From: JAHDHW01 sp965277415
Lineage (GTDB): Bacteria; Bacteroidota; Bacteroidia; Chitinophagales; Saprospiraceae
NCBI GenBank assembly: GCA_965277415.1
Contig: CBDICS010000020.1
Span: forward strand, 62,001-126,000
DNA: 64,000 nucleotides
Reading direction: 5' to 3'
The notes under the pieces were generated by a model. It searched no databases. It was not told where the DNA came from and was given only the letters and a program-made list of their open reading frames with translations. A program made the translations under genes and the position numbers. Below, piece after piece: positions 10,901-19,020 of this stretch. Every line of letters begins with the position of its first letter. The stretch's first letter is position 1.

Positions 10901-11890
10901 AGTCCCAATGAAGATGATAATGATGGTACTAGTCCAGCAGATTATTTAGATACAGATTCAGATAATGATGGTATTTATGATTGGTCAGAAGGCTTTGATA
11001 CGGATGGTGATGGAGTGGCTTATGACGATATGATTTTGCTGGCAGCTACCTACGAAACGAATAATGGGAATCCGGATAACTATACCACTACAAATACGGA
11101 TTCGGATAACCTACCTGATTGGATGGATAATCAAATATCTGTAAATGGTTATATTCAAGCAAATCGCCCACCCTTTTTAGATCATTCAACAGCTTTCTGG
11201 TTTGATGTTAATAATAATGGTTTAGCAGATATATTTGATATTGCTGCAAATGGTTCTTTATCCCCGACACCTGATGTCGATGGTATAAATGATAATGATT
11301 GGAGAGATTCAAATACTTTTGCTATTCTACCAGTAGAATTGATAAGCTTTTTTGGAGAAGAGGAAGATTGTTCTGTAATACTCAAATGGGAATCTGCTAA
11401 TGAGAAGAATTTCAAACATTATGTAATAGAAAGAAGTATTGATGGAGAACTATTTAGTGAAGTAGCTACGATTCCTGGAGAAGGAGGAGCAACAAATCAA
11501 GTCTATAAGTATCAAGATCAGTACTTTAATTCCGAGATTTATTATCGTTTAATGATGGTGAATGCTGATGGAGCTTTTCAGTATTCCAAAATTATTTTAG
11601 TAGAAATGGAATGCAATATACTAGGAGATGTCACAGTTTTCCCAAATCCATTAGGAAATCAACATACTACCCTAAACATCAATGTAGAACTTATAAAACC
11701 ACAAACAATGCAAATATGTATTGTCGATATTTTAGGGCAAAAATTACAAGAACTAAAAACAGAATTTAAAATTGGACAAAACCAAATCCAATTAGATGTT
11801 TCAGAATTGCCTTCAGGTACTTATTTTTTAAGGTTTATGAGTGAAGGGAAAATGATTGAAGATTTTAAATTTATCAAAGCAGGGAAATAA
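4922..11890 (+). CDS. Giant secreted TSP3-repeat surface protein 1 with glycine-rich, LamG-like and malectin-like modules and a T9SS type A tail
   Basis: The protein has 2322 aa. Modules in order are: a hydrophobic signal segment (about 10-30); a short TSP3 block; a very glycine-rich domain (about 85-410); a DGDGCYDRIEAGVTGY block shared with the two paralogues; a LamG/concanavalin-like domain (about 507-730) followed by a region with NDVAGIGREDCS; a malectin-like domain starting FNVGGSAYTDARG (about 945-1100); and another carbohydrate-binding-like domain (about 1222-1403). Long Asp-rich TSP3 repeats of the DxDxDG type, expected to bind calcium, follow to about 2135. An FN3-like domain and a Por secretion tail (VFPNPLG to FKFIKAGK) end the protein. 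T9SS export and cell-surface attachment are expected; a role as adhesin or matrix protein is inference. A terminator follows at 11978. Confidence 0.88.
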   Translation: MQTKSTRINIYFFNIIIFSVLYLFAQSVFNPSALIQSNIDLDKTPINNALVLVDTDGDLIDDSIDLDDDNDGILDIDETSVSVTSTFSYTGSNQTFTVPANIYTIEIDAWGAGGGDKLTEDSSDPGTSGSGTGPVFDEGGGGGYGGVRLTVTPGDVITVSIGEGGASGDLTSQTNGGGAGGNAPGFIGCSGGGYTSISVNGTLTMVVGGGGGAPGGIAHASSIGGAGGGGGTSYTDGSGDTYQNGQTAISTTVSGGGIDSSTANDEGGGYGANSTAGGAGGDDPDVTNNTPLNTSEIVGNAGSSLAGGAGATTTEASCGGGGGGGGGFFGGGGGACQVNSLNALPQDRAGGGGSSFINTSDTKIYNAQLIGGSGSSVANATDSDYVSGIGIGGINGSSGGNGYVTIKYYPAVDTDSDGKYDHVDLDSDGDGCYDRIEAGVTGYTTNGSLTDSLIASTATVGANGLDNSVETAVDNGTINYTIIQTNSGTNDFQDAFVRAPDCQVCNFPGSVASNFMWYKANANVTGTTSVSAWGDQSGNGLNLSQSTSGNQPALSEGAINFNPAISFDGSSDFFSAPISLNYSLFPDLTIIAVYQPDIDNAGGVWGEDDGGWDRFLLDGNSTTLNNIVSDGVGGNTGISNLFTANQTSLTTVLYDQGVSSGSSVFVNGTSQSTFTANHSATSANLQIGALGSGNYFFDGEIAEVILYNRLLGTTHRQKVESYLAIKYGVMIPGDYLNGDGSIIWNATTNSTYHNDVAGIGREDCSVLDQRQSKNSNGTAIVELYNGDVSAAFPLTNTANTNSFSADKSFLIWGNNAAGLSTVSTNVYSGTTENRVPQIWKVAESGTVGTTTIRILKSSLPNTALVNYHLYVNNNNDTAFPNDATTQKISLIDRGTYYYGTVDFTNGNIFSFGGPSLDSDNDTVSNIDDVDDDNDGIRDIDECAAIYRFNVGGSAYTDARGRIWSVESGVSGGTSASVSGATNLNTGNLPGTNTDATVYNTLRVPGYAGTFNYTLPITNGDYLIVFHWADCESNGHLRMINIDIEGSSVLTNYSPQNEFGICVAGTRSFTTTVSDGNLNIVFSGTGYPILYALEVFNSTCDTDSDGVVDYLDLDSDGNGCYDKVEAGVTGYTTNGSITDSLAATTFAEVGSNGLDNDIENDDTQAATTSASYTIIQTNSGTNDFQDAAVQATDCPCTGLDTDRDGICDSVDIDDDNDGIIDVEEGYCFYTLVNASFESPSIGACDSYSIIDESTVPGWLHTDDGGSQVNCATNNGGTDNELELWDSGYQSVIADDGNQFAELNAYSGGVLYQPITLPVQGTYILDWTVAHRGRNGIDSMRIGILEGGIFLASDTVGTNNVTFVTYSGRLQFTAATTTIWLGFESTHTASGFASIGNFIDDVTACIHLDLDRDNIADYLDLDSDNDGIPNIIEAGGIDTDGNGTVDYSNGHPLSMVDLDNDGLADLYDETDNGGSTPGWVAGNAINSPDTDGDMASNAQDLDADNDGIPDLIEVGGVDSNGDGMIDISTDADNDGFADIFDPDDDGIIGVDSGEGNQPLVKTNGAGSMIHGETGISLDHDGDGLFNQMDLDSDNDGISDLIEAGGIDMNGDGKVDTTTDADGDSFADIYDTDDDGISGVEDTNDALLQTGGTDTDGDGKADDTAITYIDGESRSLDADGDGIVNFLDVDTDNDGIPDLVEAGGIDTNGNGRVDVATDSNSDGLADIYATSALVRTGGTDTDGDGKADDTAITFIDGGSNSVDSDGDAYADHLDLDSDNDGIPDIIEARGTDPDNNGRVDTATLPWDADGDGLADIYDEAASDGPKGSGTNGTALIETSADTNSDGKVNNTETMVSGGTASIDGDGDTYPNHLDLDSDNDGITDVVENGGGNTTVDHSTGTLDGIVGDNASVTDTNNDGWHDSSTSVALDSDSDGVVDYLDLDTDNDGIPDYLEGVCSTCPTFASPSGNDTDGDGLLDIYESLTSANANSGTNSGVSPNEDDNDGTSPADYLDTDSDNDGIYDWSEGFDTDGDGVAYDDMILLAATYETNNGNPDNYTTTNTDSDNLPDWMDNQISVNGYIQANRPPFLDHSTAFWFDVNNNGLADIFDIAANGSLSPTPDVDGINDNDWRDSNTFAILPVELISFFGEEEDCSVILKWESANEKNFKHYVIERSIDGELFSEVATIPGEGGATNQVYKYQDQYFNSEIYYRLMMVNADGAFQYSKIILVEMECNILGDVTVFPNPLGNQHTTLNINVELIKPQTMQICIVDILGQKLQELKTEFKIGQNQIQLDVSELPSGTYFLRFMSEGKMIEDFKFIKAGK
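9626..10177 (+). repeat. 98-aa TSP3 module, two copies in protein 1
   Basis: One unit of about 294 bp (9626-9919) and one shortened 258-bp unit (9920-10177) match the 98-aa module that is tandemly repeated in the two downstream paralogues. Each unit ends in a segment like TDTDGDGKADDTAIT. Confidence 0.8.
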
Positions 11891-11906
11891 TTCAAATGAC
11901 TACAAT

Positions 11907-11955
11907 AGCCAATACCATTACTTGACTTAATCCAAGTCAAATAATGGTATTGGCT
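11907..11955 (+). terminator. Long two-part hairpin after giant protein 1
   Basis: The outer arms AGCCAATACCATTA and TAATGGTATTGGCT are a perfect 14 bp, and the inner arms TTGACTT and AAGTCAA add 7 bp. There is no immediate T-run. It probably supports termination together with the next hairpin. Confidence 0.5.
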
Positions 11956-11977
11956 TAAACATAAATTTGTTTTATTA

Positions 11978-12008
11978 TGTCACTAAATACTTAAGTGGCA
12001 TTTTTTTT
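11978..12008 (+). terminator. Rho-independent terminator of giant protein 1
   Basis: Stem TGTCACT / AGTGGCA (one G-U pair) with a 9-base loop is followed by eight T residues. Confidence 0.7.
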
Positions 12009-12196
12009 GTACTGTTCTTTGTTTATAGACCAAACGATATTTTTTTAAACAATTTCATTAAGAAATAAAGGAATATTTATTGATGTCTTTTCCCTAGATC
12101 ACAATTTATTCTCTCAAATTAACTTGAATCTATCCTCATAGAATTTAACTGTTAGAACATTACAAATGTCTAATAAACATTAAAATATTCACAAAA

Positions 12197-15100
12197 ATGG
12201 AAAGTAAAAATAATGCTTTTTATAATTTTATTTTTTTCACCCTTCTTTATTTCAGTTTCCAATCTCCCTTAGATGCTCCAACTAATAATAATGAAATAGG
12301 GCTAGATGAGCAACCATTGAGCATGATGATGATGGATTCTGATGGGGATTCAATAGATGATACTGTTGACTTGGATGATGACAACGATGGGATATTGGAT
12401 TCAGATGAATGTGATTTACCAACAAGCAATCCTCCAAATGCTGCTGGCGATGCCTTGTCTTGGTCTTTAAATGGGACAAATGTATTTACTGTGGGGAATA
12501 ATACCAATGGATTAGGCTATCAAGAGTCAGGGTTTGAGTTGGCAACTATAAACTCTAACAATACAGATGTAACTGTAGATGGACCATTGTCAACATCAGG
12601 AACAACAGGTACTTGGGATCATGGCACGCTTTCGTTTGTTCAGACAGGTGGAACAATTTCATCCTTGCAACTTGCTAATACGACGAATGATGATTTTACT
12701 TCAGGGGCAAACACAAACTCTACTTTGCAGGTTAATTGGGGAACTTTTAACGCTTCACAAAATGGAGTAAGTTATGTTTTAGATGTTGATTTTAATGCAA
12801 ACCCAGCCATTTATGCTTTTTCTTTTGATATTAATGATTCTTTTGATGGAGCTGCGAATTTGCCATTTGATCCAGATGAGGATGTAGAGATCGCAGTACG
12901 GGTAGACGGAGTGCTTGTATATAGTATTACTGCACCAGATGAAGGGAGCGGTGGTGTAGTCACAGGAACAGTCAGAGATGCTAATGGAACAGTTAGAGGT
13001 GCAATAACGGCAGGAGGAAGTCTTGAATTAACAATTGGATTTATTGCTAGCACCCCCATTTCGAATGTTGAAATCACTTATACTAATACTACTACTACTG
13101 GAGAATATGATAATGTAGGTATTGATAATTTTGTATATGCAACTGTAAGTTGTCCAGATACTGATGGAGATGGTCTTACTGACAACCTCGACCTCGATTC
13201 TGACGGCGATGGTTGCTATGATAAAATAGAGGCTGGTGTAACGGGGTTCACAACGAATGGTTTAGTCACAGATAGTTTAGCTGCTACCACAGCGGGGGAA
13301 GTAGGTGCGAATGGTTTAGATAATGATATAGAAAATAATGATACGCAATCTGCAACGACATCAGGAAGCTATACCATTACTCAAACAAATAGTGGAACGA
13401 ATGATTTTCAGGATGGAGCAGTCTATTCTCCAGACTGTCTTTGTACTTTTACAGATACTGATACAGATGGCGATGGAATCTGTGATTCTTCTGATATCGA
13501 CGATGATAATGATGGAATTCGGGATATAGATGAAGGAGCTTGTGGAAATGGTCTGACGAGTGAAACGGCCTTTCCTTCTCTTGGATATGCACGCAATGTG
13601 ACAGTTGCAGGTATTTATTATTTTAATATAGGTGGACAATCTTTTTCTACCTATGTGGATGCTAATGGTTATGTTCAGGTAGCGATTGATTTTGGAAATG
13701 GGACAGGTAATCTACCACAAGGCAGTGCATTAAGTCAGTCTGCAAGAGGAATCTTAACGCCTGCCATATTAGCAACGCTGACAGAAACAGAGACCGTACG
13801 AATATCTCATTCAGGAGGCCAGCTAGATGTGACCACGACTCAATCAACTATTCTTAGTCGAGTACTTTCTAATAACGTTTTACATGCTGGCGCACCTAAT
13901 AATGGAAGTAATAATACCTGGACAGGGACGAATGCAAGTTACATAACTACGGATGCTTCCTGTAATTCTTCTGCTGGTACTGGTCTTCATCAAAATATTA
14001 TTCACATTTGTGGGAATACTAGTGGGATGCACTGGATACCTTCATCTAGTCTTCAGCGATTGAACTATAATTTAGGAGAAATAGGCAATACAGAAAGTTT
14101 AAACCTCTGGGTGCGAGCTGCCAGTGCTACTTGTACAGCTTTGGATACAGATAGTGATGGTACACCAGATTATTTAGATTTAGATTCAGATGGAGATGGC
14201 TGTTATGATAAAGTAGAAGCAGGGGTGACGGGTTATACGACGAGTGGAGCTGCAACAGATAGTTTAGCAGCAACGACAGCTGGAGAGGTTGGTGCAAATG
14301 GTTTGGATAATGATATAGAGAATAATGATACACAAACAGCGACGACCTCAGGAAGTTATACGATTATTCAGACGAATAGTGGGACGAATGATTTTCAGGA
14401 TGTAGCTGTACAAGCCCCAGAATGTCCCTGTACGACTCAGGATAATGATGGTGATGGAGTTTGTGATTTAGTAGATTTGGATGATGATAATGATGGGATT
14501 CTAGATGTGGATGAATATGCGATGTGTAGTAATTTTGCATTTACTTTTAGTACACCTACAAAATTAACAGGTTCAGGGAGTACGACATCAGTAGCTGTTG
14601 GGGATGTTTATCTATATTCGGATGGTATTTCTGACGGTTCAAATAGTTTTGATGTTTTAATGGAAATAATAAATTTAAATGCTGCGACAGTATCGCTTAA
14701 TCCAAATGTAATTGTGGCCGATTTACCAAGTAATCATCCTTGGGTAATCTATGAATTATCAATTATCCAGTCAGGGTCTGTAAGTGGTTCAAATCCACTA
14801 GGTATTCCAGTTACTTTGACCAATTTTCATATAGACTTTAAAGATATTGATAGTAATTCGACACAGGATTTTACAGAAGTGATGGGCATCCTAAACACGA
14901 GTACAGCTACTGTAGGCTTAGGAGCAAGCCTTGAACAAAATGGTATGACAGGGGGAACACCACCGGCTAATTATACCTTATATAGAGTCAATCCAGCGAC
15001 CAGTGGGAATACCTCAGATTGGGTGGATGAAACTAATGTTTTAATTACCAATTCTGACCATTGGCTAGGACTCGATTACCCAAACTTTACTAAAGAGCGA

Positions 15101-18100
15101 TTTGTTGCTGGTTATACAGGTGTAGGTTCAGGTACATTGACTAGAGGTACGACTTTTGATGCATTGGGCACTTCTTGTTTAAGTATGGACACTGACGGCG
15201 ATGGCATTGCGAATCATCAAGATTTAGATTCAGACAATGATGGTATTCCGGATTTGGTAGAAGCTGGTGGAGTAGATACGAACGGAGATGGTGTGATAGA
15301 TTACCCTACAGACCATCCATTAAGTATGGTTGATTTGGACGGCGACGGTTTAGCAGATATTTATGATGCTACAGATAGTGGAGGGAGTACGCCTGGCTGG
15401 ACAGGGGGAACAGCGATTGCCAATCCGGATAGCGACGGCGATGGCATTGCGAATCATCAAGATTTAGATTCAGACAATGATGGTATTCCGGATTTGGTAG
15501 AACTAGGTGGAGTAGATAGCAATGGCGATGGCTTGGTCGATACGACAACGGATGCCGATGGCGATGGTTTTGTAGATATATACGACCCCAATGATGATGG
15601 GGTATATGGCATAGACAGTGGAGAGTCTGGTGCGCCATTAGTAGAGACAAATGGCTCTGGTAATGCGCTGAATGGAGAGACGGGAACAAGCTTAGATTCT
15701 GATGGCGATGGTTATGCCGATCATGTAGATTTAGATAGTGATGGAGATGGGCTGTCGGATTTAGTAGAGGTTGGAGGAGTAGATACAAATGGCGATGGAA
15801 AAGTAGATACGACCACCGATGCAGATGGCGATGGTTATGCGGATATCTATGATACAGATGATGACGGCACAGCGGGCGTAGAAGATACGAACGATGCTTT
15901 ATTACAAACTGGTGGAACGGATACCGATGGGGATGGCAAGGCAGATGATACCGCAATTACTTTTGTAGATGGCGAGTCACGGAGTTTAGATAGTGATGGA
16001 GATGGGATATTGGATCACTTGGATTTAGATTCAGATAATGATGGTTTATCAGATTTAGTAGAAGCTGGCGGAGTAGATACGAACGGAGATGGAAAAGTAG
16101 ATACGACCACGGATGCTGACGGCGATGGCTATGCAGATATCTATGATACAGATGATGATGGCACAGCGGGCGTTGAAGATGCAAATGATGCCTTATTACA
16201 AACGGGCGGTACGGATACAGATGGAGATGGCAAGGCCGATGATACCGCAATTACTTTTGTAGATGGCGAGTCACGGAGTTTGGATAGCGATGGCGATGGG
16301 ATATTAGACCACTTGGATTTAGATTCAGATAATGATGGTTTGTCCGACTTAGTAGAGGCTGGTGGCGTAGATACGAACGGAGATGGTTTAGTCGATACGA
16401 CCACGGATGCCGATGGCGATGGTTATGCGGATATTTATGATACAGATGATGATGGCACAGTGGGCGTTGAAGATGCAAATGATGCCTTATTACAAACGGG
16501 TGGAACAGATACGGATGCCGATGGCAAAGCGGATGATACTGCAATTACTTTTGTAGATGGCGAGTCACGGAGTTTGGATAGCGATGGCGATGGGATATTA
16601 GACCACTTGGATTTAGATTCAGATAATGATGGCCTGTCTGACTTGGTCGAAGCTGGCGGAGTAGATACAAACGGCGATGGTTTAGTAGATACGACGACAG
16701 ATGCAGATGGCGATGGTTATGCCGATATTTATGATACGGATGATGATGGTACTGCAGGAGTCGAAGATACGAATGATGCTTTACTACAAACGGGTGGAAT
16801 AGATACTGATGGAGATGGTAAGGCAGATGATACAGCAATTACTTTTGTAGATGGTGAGTCAAGGAGTTTGGATAGCGATAGCGATGGTATCTCAGATCAT
16901 CAAGATTTAGATTCCGATAATGATGGGATTCCAGACTTGGTCGAAGCTGGCGGAATAGATACGAATGGTAATGGTCGAGTGGATGTGACGACGGATGCAG
17001 ATGGAGATGGCTATGCGGATATCTATGATACAGATGATGATGGCACGCTTGGAGTTGAAGATGCAACAGATGCACTGGTTCAAACTGGTGGTACAGATAC
17101 CGATGGAGATGGTAAGGCGGATGATACGGCGATTACCTTTATAGATGGAGCAAGCAACAGCGTAGATAGTGATGGAGATGGCAAAGCGGATCACTTAGAT
17201 TTAGATTCAGAAAACGATGGGATTCCAGATTTGATTGAAGCAGGAGGAAGTGATCCGGATAATGATGGTCGAGTAGATACGGCGACTTTACCTTGGGATG
17301 CAGACGGAGATGGCTTGGCTGATATTTATGATGAAGCAGCTTCAGATGGGCCATTGGGAAGTGGAACAAATGGTACGGCATTAATAGAAACGAGTGCGGA
17401 CACGAACAGTGATGGAAAAGTCAACAGTACAGAGTCAATGGTATCAGGTGGCACAAATAGTATAGACGGCGATGGCGATACCTATCCGAATCACTTGGAT
17501 TTAGATTCAGATAATGATGGGATCACAGATGTAGTGGAAAATGCCAGCGGAAATACTTCAGCAGATCACAGTTCAGGAACATTGGATGGCATCGTAGGCG
17601 ATAATGCTTCCGTGACAGATGCGAATAATGATGGCTGGCATGATCCAAGTACAAGTGCAGCTACGGATTCGGACTCAGATGGTGTTCCAGATTACTTAGA
17701 TGTAGATGCCGACAATGATGGCATACCCGATTATCTGGAGGGAGTATGTTCGACCTGTCCGACTTTTGCAGCACCGTCTGGAAATGATACGGATAGCGAT
17801 GGTTTATTAGATTTATATGAAGGTTTGACAAGTGCAAATGCGAATAGCGGCACGAATACCGGAGTGAGTCCAAATGAGGATGATAATGATGGCTCGGGTC
17901 CTGTGGATTATCTAGATACGGATTCAGATAATGATGGAGCCTATGACTGGACAGAAGGATTTGATAGTAATGGAGATGGCAATGCGGTTGATGATATAAT
18001 TTTACTAGCAGCGGCCTATGAGACCAACAATGGAAACCCGGGAGATTACCCAACGACAGATACAGATGCGGATGGTGTACCCGACTGGCTGGACAATCAA

Positions 18101-18388
18101 GTTTCAACAAGTGGCTATGTTGAATCGACGCGTCCTCCATTTTTAAATCAGTCGAGCGGCGCTTGGGTAGATGCGAATAATAATGGTTTGGCTGATATCT
18201 TTGATACGGCGATGAACGGTACTATAGCTCCAACGCCCAATGTAGATGGGATCAATGATCATGATTGGCGAGACCCAGCGACGACAGCTCTTTTGCCAGT
18301 GGATTTAGTTAGTTTTAGTGGTGAGGAAATAGACTGTGTACGATACGTATTAAAATGGGACATCAGCCAATGTAGAAGAGGACTTTAG
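12197..18388 (+). CDS. Giant secreted TSP3-repeat surface protein 2, C-terminally truncated by frameshifts
   Basis: The protein has 2063 aa. A hydrophobic signal (about 7-25) leads into a TSP3 block (SDGDSIDDTVDLDDDNDG), then about 330 residues of beta-rich unclassified domain, the shared DGDGCYDKIEAGVTG block twice, two further non-repeat domains, and from about residue 995 a continuous run of Asp-rich TSP3 repeats with five 98-aa modules. The frame stops at 18388 inside the FN3-like domain just after VDLVSFSGEE. In the paralogue at 19021 that domain continues into a T9SS tail. Here the tail exists downstream in another frame (see 18342-18866). As read, the product could be translocated to the periplasm but would lack the T9SS sorting signal. 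Confidence 0.85.
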   Translation: MESKNNAFYNFIFFTLLYFSFQSPLDAPTNNNEIGLDEQPLSMMMMDSDGDSIDDTVDLDDDNDGILDSDECDLPTSNPPNAAGDALSWSLNGTNVFTVGNNTNGLGYQESGFELATINSNNTDVTVDGPLSTSGTTGTWDHGTLSFVQTGGTISSLQLANTTNDDFTSGANTNSTLQVNWGTFNASQNGVSYVLDVDFNANPAIYAFSFDINDSFDGAANLPFDPDEDVEIAVRVDGVLVYSITAPDEGSGGVVTGTVRDANGTVRGAITAGGSLELTIGFIASTPISNVEITYTNTTTTGEYDNVGIDNFVYATVSCPDTDGDGLTDNLDLDSDGDGCYDKIEAGVTGFTTNGLVTDSLAATTAGEVGANGLDNDIENNDTQSATTSGSYTITQTNSGTNDFQDGAVYSPDCLCTFTDTDTDGDGICDSSDIDDDNDGIRDIDEGACGNGLTSETAFPSLGYARNVTVAGIYYFNIGGQSFSTYVDANGYVQVAIDFGNGTGNLPQGSALSQSARGILTPAILATLTETETVRISHSGGQLDVTTTQSTILSRVLSNNVLHAGAPNNGSNNTWTGTNASYITTDASCNSSAGTGLHQNIIHICGNTSGMHWIPSSSLQRLNYNLGEIGNTESLNLWVRAASATCTALDTDSDGTPDYLDLDSDGDGCYDKVEAGVTGYTTSGAATDSLAATTAGEVGANGLDNDIENNDTQTATTSGSYTIIQTNSGTNDFQDVAVQAPECPCTTQDNDGDGVCDLVDLDDDNDGILDVDEYAMCSNFAFTFSTPTKLTGSGSTTSVAVGDVYLYSDGISDGSNSFDVLMEIINLNAATVSLNPNVIVADLPSNHPWVIYELSIIQSGSVSGSNPLGIPVTLTNFHIDFKDIDSNSTQDFTEVMGILNTSTATVGLGASLEQNGMTGGTPPANYTLYRVNPATSGNTSDWVDETNVLITNSDHWLGLDYPNFTKERFVAGYTGVGSGTLTRGTTFDALGTSCLSMDTDGDGIANHQDLDSDNDGIPDLVEAGGVDTNGDGVIDYPTDHPLSMVDLDGDGLADIYDATDSGGSTPGWTGGTAIANPDSDGDGIANHQDLDSDNDGIPDLVELGGVDSNGDGLVDTTTDADGDGFVDIYDPNDDGVYGIDSGESGAPLVETNGSGNALNGETGTSLDSDGDGYADHVDLDSDGDGLSDLVEVGGVDTNGDGKVDTTTDADGDGYADIYDTDDDGTAGVEDTNDALLQTGGTDTDGDGKADDTAITFVDGESRSLDSDGDGILDHLDLDSDNDGLSDLVEAGGVDTNGDGKVDTTTDADGDGYADIYDTDDDGTAGVEDANDALLQTGGTDTDGDGKADDTAITFVDGESRSLDSDGDGILDHLDLDSDNDGLSDLVEAGGVDTNGDGLVDTTTDADGDGYADIYDTDDDGTVGVEDANDALLQTGGTDTDADGKADDTAITFVDGESRSLDSDGDGILDHLDLDSDNDGLSDLVEAGGVDTNGDGLVDTTTDADGDGYADIYDTDDDGTAGVEDTNDALLQTGGIDTDGDGKADDTAITFVDGESRSLDSDSDGISDHQDLDSDNDGIPDLVEAGGIDTNGNGRVDVTTDADGDGYADIYDTDDDGTLGVEDATDALVQTGGTDTDGDGKADDTAITFIDGASNSVDSDGDGKADHLDLDSENDGIPDLIEAGGSDPDNDGRVDTATLPWDADGDGLADIYDEAASDGPLGSGTNGTALIETSADTNSDGKVNSTESMVSGGTNSIDGDGDTYPNHLDLDSDNDGITDVVENASGNTSADHSSGTLDGIVGDNASVTDANNDGWHDPSTSAATDSDSDGVPDYLDVDADNDGIPDYLEGVCSTCPTFAAPSGNDTDSDGLLDLYEGLTSANANSGTNTGVSPNEDDNDGSGPVDYLDTDSDNDGAYDWTEGFDSNGDGNAVDDIILLAAAYETNNGNPGDYPTTDTDADGVPDWLDNQVSTSGYVESTRPPFLNQSSGAWVDANNNGLADIFDTAMNGTIAPTPNVDGINDHDWRDPATTALLPVDLVSFSGEEIDCVRYVLKWDISQCRRGL
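15606..16059 (+). repeat. Near-identical tract shared with 25097-25550
   Basis: These 454 bp match 25097-25550 with only two substitutions that I could find (ATTAC/GTTAC and TTGGATC/TTAGATC), including silent positions. Flanking parts of the same two genes differ much more. This fits recent recombination or gene conversion between the paralogues. Confidence 0.85.
15671..17143 (+). repeat. Five tandem 98-aa (294-bp) TSP3 modules in protein 2
   Basis: Unit boundaries at 15968, 16262, 16556, 16850 and 17144 are exactly 294 bp apart, each at the Asp codon of DGESRSLDSDGDG or its variant. Units contain several DxDxDG calcium-binding loops and end in DALLQTGGTDTDGDGKADD-like sequence. Confidence 0.9.
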
Positions 18389-18866
18389 ACATTATGAAAT
18401 AGAAAGGAGTGGAGATGGAAGACGACTTTGAAGCAATAGGAACGGTAAGCGGCTCTAGGTGAAAGGGGTATAAAAAGATATACCTATTTAGATCGACCGA
18501 CTAATAGTGCTAATTATTATCGTTTGAAGTTGGTAGATCAGGATGGTAGCATCGAGTATTCAGAAATCATAATAGTAAAAGTGAGACTGTCATGGATTAG
18601 GAAAGGTCACTGTTTTTCCAAATCCACTAGGCGTTCAACATAGTGCGCTAAATATCAGTATAGTTTCTACCTCAGACCAAAGTATAGAGTTGAATATCGT
18701 GAATGCCTTAGGTCAGTCGATAAAAGTATTAAAGACAGATTTATCAATGGGTCAAAACAGGGTTCAGTGGGAGGTATCGGAGTTACCTTCGGGAACCTAT
18801 TATCTTAGATTTGTAGAAGGAGGTAGAGTATTTAAAAATCATAAATTTATCAAAATGGACGAATAA
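18342..18866 (+). pseudogene. Frameshifted FN3-like domain and T9SS tail of giant protein 2
   Basis: Comparison with the paralogue's end (28690-29229) shows the same domain continuing through several frames. The reading goes from the gene's own frame (mod 2) to frame 0 (EEDFRHYEIERSGDG, from about 18375), frame 1 (FEAIG, about 18427), back to mod 2 (YLDRPTNSANYYRLKLVD, about 18476-18587) and to frame 0 (VTVFPNPLG to HKFIKMDE, 18606-18866). At least four small indels therefore sit in about 250 bp, while the final 87 codons of the sorting tail are intact and end in TAA. This is either real decay or a local assembly error next to a near-identical paralogue. Confidence 0.85.
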
Positions 18867-18917
18867 TAAAAGAATAGAATTGTGGTATTATAATCTATGA
18901 TTATATCATATTTCACA

Positions 18918-18933
18918 TGGCATTCTTTTTGAA
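18918..18933 (+). promoter_or_regulatory. Possible sigma-54-like site upstream of giant protein 3
   Basis: TGGCAT, then TTGAA with GG-N10-GA spacing, resembles the -24/-12 pattern (canonical GG-N10-GC). It lies 88 bases before the ATG at 19021. A site this weak will also arise by chance in AT-rich DNA. Confidence 0.25.
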
Positions 18934-19020
18934 GAATATGGATTAGAATAGTGTAAAAATACAAGCATTAATCGAATTTTAATGATACGCTATCCCTAGT
19001 TGACCCAATAGTTAAAATAT

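Noticed and set aside
15369..16838. Long minus-strand ORFs of 97-195 codons, His/Leu/Tyr-rich, repeating every 294 bp; similar ones at 24860-27754
   Set aside because: They are antisense shadows of the TSP3 repeats. Asp/Gly-rich coding DNA has few stops in the opposite strand, and their period equals the repeat unit.
15671..17143. CRISPR-like regular repetition
   Set aside because: The period is 294 bp, in frame and coding, with no short repeat/unique spacer pattern.
18867..18931. Terminator between giant proteins 2 and 3
   Set aside because: Only a weak imperfect stem (AGAAT / ATTCT with TGTG / CACA) could be drawn; not strong enough to list.
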